Positions 15,951-16,743 of a stretch of 16,743 nt of DNA are shown piece after piece (positions within the stretch are counted from its first letter, which is position 1; every line of letters starts with the position of its first letter). Origin of the DNA: UBA4416 sp044353195 (GTDB taxonomy: Bacteria > Bacteroidota > Bacteroidia > B-17B0 > Aurantibacillaceae). Position numbers and translations under genes: made by a program. Location: NCBI GenBank assembly GCA_044353195.1, contig JBILCJ010000027.1, forward strand, positions 1 to 16,743, given 5' to 3'. The notes under the pieces are model-generated. The model searched no databases. It saw nothing but the letters and a program-made list of their open reading frames with translations, and was not told the origin of the DNA.

Positions 15951-16643
15951 TTAATTAAATGTTTTTGGATCGATTAAAATACCCGAACTCATTGTACTGC
16001 TCATGTAAACCGACTTAACATAAGTTCCTCTTGCAGACGATGGTTTTAATTTCATAATAGCTTGTAATACTTCCATTGCATTTTCAGTTAATTTTTGAGC
16101 GTCAAATGATGCTCTGCCAATTCCTGTGTGTACAATTCCAGCTTTGTCTACTTTAAAATCAATTTTTCCACCCTTTGAATCAGTTACCGCTTTACCAATA
16201 TCCATGGTAACAGTTCCTGTTTTAGGGTTAGGCATTAAACCACGAGGTCCTAATACACGACCTAATGCACCAACTTTCCCCATTACTGAAGGCATAGTGA
16301 TAATTACGTCGACATCTGTCCACCCGTTTTTAATTTTTTCGATGTATTCGTCTAATCCAACATAATCCGCACCTGCAGCTCTAGCTTCTGCTTCCTTATC
16401 AGGAGTAACAATAGCTAAAACACGCAATACTTTACCTGTACCATGAGGTAAGGTAACAGTTCCACGAACCATTTGATTAGCTTTACGAGGATCAACTCCT
16501 AAACGGATCGCAAGATCCACGGATGCATCAAATTTAGTAGTTGTAATTTCTTTCACAACTTTTGAAGCTTCAGCAACAGTGTGTGCTTTGTTCACATCGA
16601 ACTTAGCGTCTGCTACTTTTCTTTTTTTAGTTAACGTTGCCAT
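15951..16643 (-). CDS. rplA: Ribosomal protein uL1
   Basis: A complete 230-residue protein of the L1 stalk, which takes part in release of E-site tRNA; in many bacteria it also represses its own operon by binding the mRNA. The family signature is clear at about 118-145: MPSVMGKVGALGRVLGPRG followed by LMPNPKTGTV. Other matches are KFDASVDLAIRLGVDPRKANQMVRG (about 38-61), the HGTGK segment at 67-71 and the C-terminal SARGTYVKSVYMSSTM. The ATG at 16641-16643 gives MATLTKKRKV. It lies 37 bases after rplK and 18 before rplJ, in the conserved L11-L1-L10-L12 order. Confidence 0.98.
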   Translation of the reverse strand: MATLTKKRKVADAKFDVNKAHTVAEASKVVKEITTTKFDASVDLAIRLGVDPRKANQMVRGTVTLPHGTGKVLRVLAIVTPDKEAEARAAGADYVGLDEYIEKIKNGWTDVDVIITMPSVMGKVGALGRVLGPRGLMPNPKTGTVTMDIGKAVTDSKGGKIDFKVDKAGIVHTGIGRASFDAQKLTENAMEVLQAIMKLKPSSARGTYVKSVYMSSTMSSGILIDPKTFN

Positions 16644-16680
16644 TTTTAAAAGCTTGTTTTTTGATTAATAATTAATTGAA

Positions 16681-16743
16681 TTAGTTTTTTACAGGCGCTT
16701 CTCCTGTTGTTGTGATTCCCATGCTACGTGCAGTTCCCGCAAC
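16681..16743 (-). CDS. rplK: Ribosomal protein uL11, C-terminal end only
   Basis: Reading the minus strand in from the window edge gives 20 codons (VAGTARSMGITTTGEAPVKN) and a TAA stop at 16681-16683. The GTARSMGI block is the conserved end of L11, whose C-terminal domain binds the GTPase centre of 23S rRNA. The rest of the gene lies beyond the window. The position just upstream of rplA is the standard one. Confidence 0.93.
   Translation of the reverse strand, partial: VAGTARSMGITTTGEAPVKN

Overview
The window is ordinary core chromosome of an AT-rich Bacteroidota bacterium, probably close to Flavobacteriales. Four things point there. The RNA polymerase and ribosomal proteins have Bacteroidota-type sequences. 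The genes lack Shine-Dalgarno motifs. TAnnTTTG-type -7 promoter elements occur. The large two-part amidohydrolase and the Porin_O_P/PiT phosphate genes are typical of the phylum. I found no mobile element, CRISPR array, tRNA, rRNA or defence system.

Left part (1-6285). A secreted amidohydrolase-family protein is cut by the window start (minus strand). It diverges from a plus-strand cluster holding a four-helix SirB2-like membrane domain fused to a cytochrome c domain, the ribosome-associated GTPase HflX, and ribose-5-phosphate isomerase B. The gaps inside this cluster are 12-13 bases, so it is probably an operon. Two phosphate-uptake genes follow, an outer-membrane Porin_O_P protein and an inner-membrane PiT phosphate permease. 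Each is preceded by direct repeats with 11-bp phasing (TTAAC/GTAACA type) that resemble PhoB/PhoP boxes, which suggests shared phosphate control.

Middle (6286-6642). Two strong terminators close the convergent units: one for PiT and one for rpoC. A short dispersed palindromic repeat sits in the rpoC 3' untranslated region.

Right part (6643-16743, minus strand). This is the classical rplK(partial)-rplA-rplJ-rplL-rpoB-rpoC cluster, transcribed right to left. It contains an attenuator-like hairpin with a U-rich tail between rplL and rpoB, a TTG start codon on rpoB, and a second hairpin in the rpoB-rpoC spacer. These could tune polymerase-subunit output relative to the ribosomal proteins.

The most rewarding observations are regulatory: the 11-bp phased repeat arrays, the rplL-rpoB attenuator with the TTG start of rpoB, and the SirB2-cytochrome fusion.
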